Assembly: GCA_024653845.1 (NCBI GenBank)
Contig: JANLHA010000245.1
Span: 1-6,730, forward strand
Reading direction: 5' to 3'
Length of the DNA stretch: 6,730 bases
From: Candidatus Omnitrophota bacterium
GTDB taxonomy: Bacteria > Omnitrophota > Gorgyraeia > Zapsychrales > JANLHA01
Of this stretch, positions 6,278 to 6,730 are shown piece by piece. Position numbers and translations under genes: made by a program. Numbering within the stretch: position 1 is the stretch's first letter; every line of letters starts with the position of its first letter. The notes under the pieces are model-generated. The model saw only the letters and a list, made by a program, of their open reading frames with translations, did not search any database and was not told the DNA's origin.

Positions 6278-6730
6278 ATGAGTAAAGTGGTTTGTATGAT
6301 TCCCGCTCGTATGGCAAGCACCCGTTTCCCGGGAAAACCGATCGCTAAGATTCTGGGTGTGCCGATGATTGAGCATGTTTATCGACGGGTACAGCTTGCC
6401 AAAACCATCGATGAGATCTATATCGCCACGTGTGATGAAGAAATCGCTCAGGTCGCACGGGACTTTGGGGCGCCTGTGGTCATGACCGCCAACACCCATG
6501 TTCGCGGAACTGATCGGGTGGCCGAGGCGGCCTCGAAAGTGGAAGCTGACATTGTGATCAATGTTCAGGGCGATGAACCGTTGGTTGATCCGGCATCTCT
6601 CGACGGAGGCATCCAGATGTTAAAGAAGGATCCTGCGATCTATTGTGTCAATTTGATTTCTGTCATCAAAGATTGGAATGTTTTTGCAAGTCCGCATGTT
6701 GTAAAAACAGTTGTCGATCAAAAAGGAAAA
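6278..6730 (+). CDS. kdsB: KdsB-like CMP-ulosonate cytidylyltransferase, 3' end outside window
   Basis: The first 151 residues of a protein usually near 245-250 long; the frame is open to the window end. It matches 3-deoxy-manno-octulosonate cytidylyltransferase, which transfers CMP from CTP to Kdo in the cytoplasm. Seen: the nucleotide-binding loop IPARMASTRFPGKP (8-21), PMIEHVYRR (29-37), RGTDRVAEAA (76-85) matching the SGTERLAE region, and NVQGDEP (95-101) with the metal-binding Asp99. The VATDD segment of housekeeping KdsB reads IATCDEE (49-55) here. NeuA-type enzymes instead have an IPARGGSKG loop, so this is the KdsB branch. Located with a NeuB-type synthase and amino-sugar genes, it may activate the cluster's own ulosonic acid rather than Kdo (inference), in the way some Shewanella KdsB enzymes use 8-amino-Kdo. 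It follows the acyltransferase by 16 nt and is probably in the same operon. Confidence 0.9.
   Translation, partial: MSKVVCMIPARMASTRFPGKPIAKILGVPMIEHVYRRVQLAKTIDEIYIATCDEEIAQVARDFGAPVVMTANTHVRGTDRVAEAASKVEADIVINVQGDEPLVDPASLDGGIQMLKKDPAIYCVNLISVIKDWNVFASPHVVKTVVDQKGK

Overview
The window is a compact run of seven same-strand genes that looks like part of a surface-sugar (nonulosonic-acid-type) biosynthesis locus. Base composition is moderate, mid-40s % GC by eye, and codon use looks uniform across all genes. No phage, IS, tRNA, rRNA or CRISPR signal was seen. The organism is probably a Gram-negative or other diderm bacterium, because the last gene belongs to the CMP-Kdo synthetase (KdsB) family. 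The sequence alone does not allow a taxonomic call.

Layout: (1) nt 3-716, the 3' part of a NeuB-family sialic/ulosonic acid synthase with its C-terminal SAF (antifreeze-like) domain. (2) nt 717-887, a gap of about 170 nt holding a near-consensus sigma70-type promoter (TTGACT, 17 nt, TATATT). (3) nt 888-6261, five tightly packed genes: a Gfo/Idh/MocA oxidoreductase, a methyltransferase-like protein with a degenerate SAM-binding loop, a radical SAM enzyme with an abbreviated SPASM domain, a HisC-like PLP aminotransferase, and an Eis-like GNAT acyltransferase. Three of the junctions overlap (26, 17 and 8 nt) and one is a 13-nt gap. (4) nt 6278 to the end, the 5' part of a KdsB-like cytidylyltransferase with a strong Shine-Dalgarno, cut by the window edge.

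How the genes may work together (inference): NeuB-type chemistry condenses phosphoenolpyruvate with an aldose to give a 3-deoxy-2-ulosonic acid, and the KdsB-like enzyme activates a ulosonic acid with CMP. Between them lie an NAD(P)-dependent dehydrogenase, a transaminase and an acyltransferase. That is the classic oxidise, aminate and acylate set used to make N-acyl amino sugars. The radical SAM enzyme and the methyltransferase-like protein suggest a further unusual modification. I do not recognise this exact set as a characterised pathway. The pairing of a NeuB-type synthase with a KdsB-type rather than NeuA-type activating enzyme, plus a radical SAM protein and a methyltransferase fold apparently unable to bind SAM normally, makes it a candidate for an undescribed ulosonic acid or its amino derivative.
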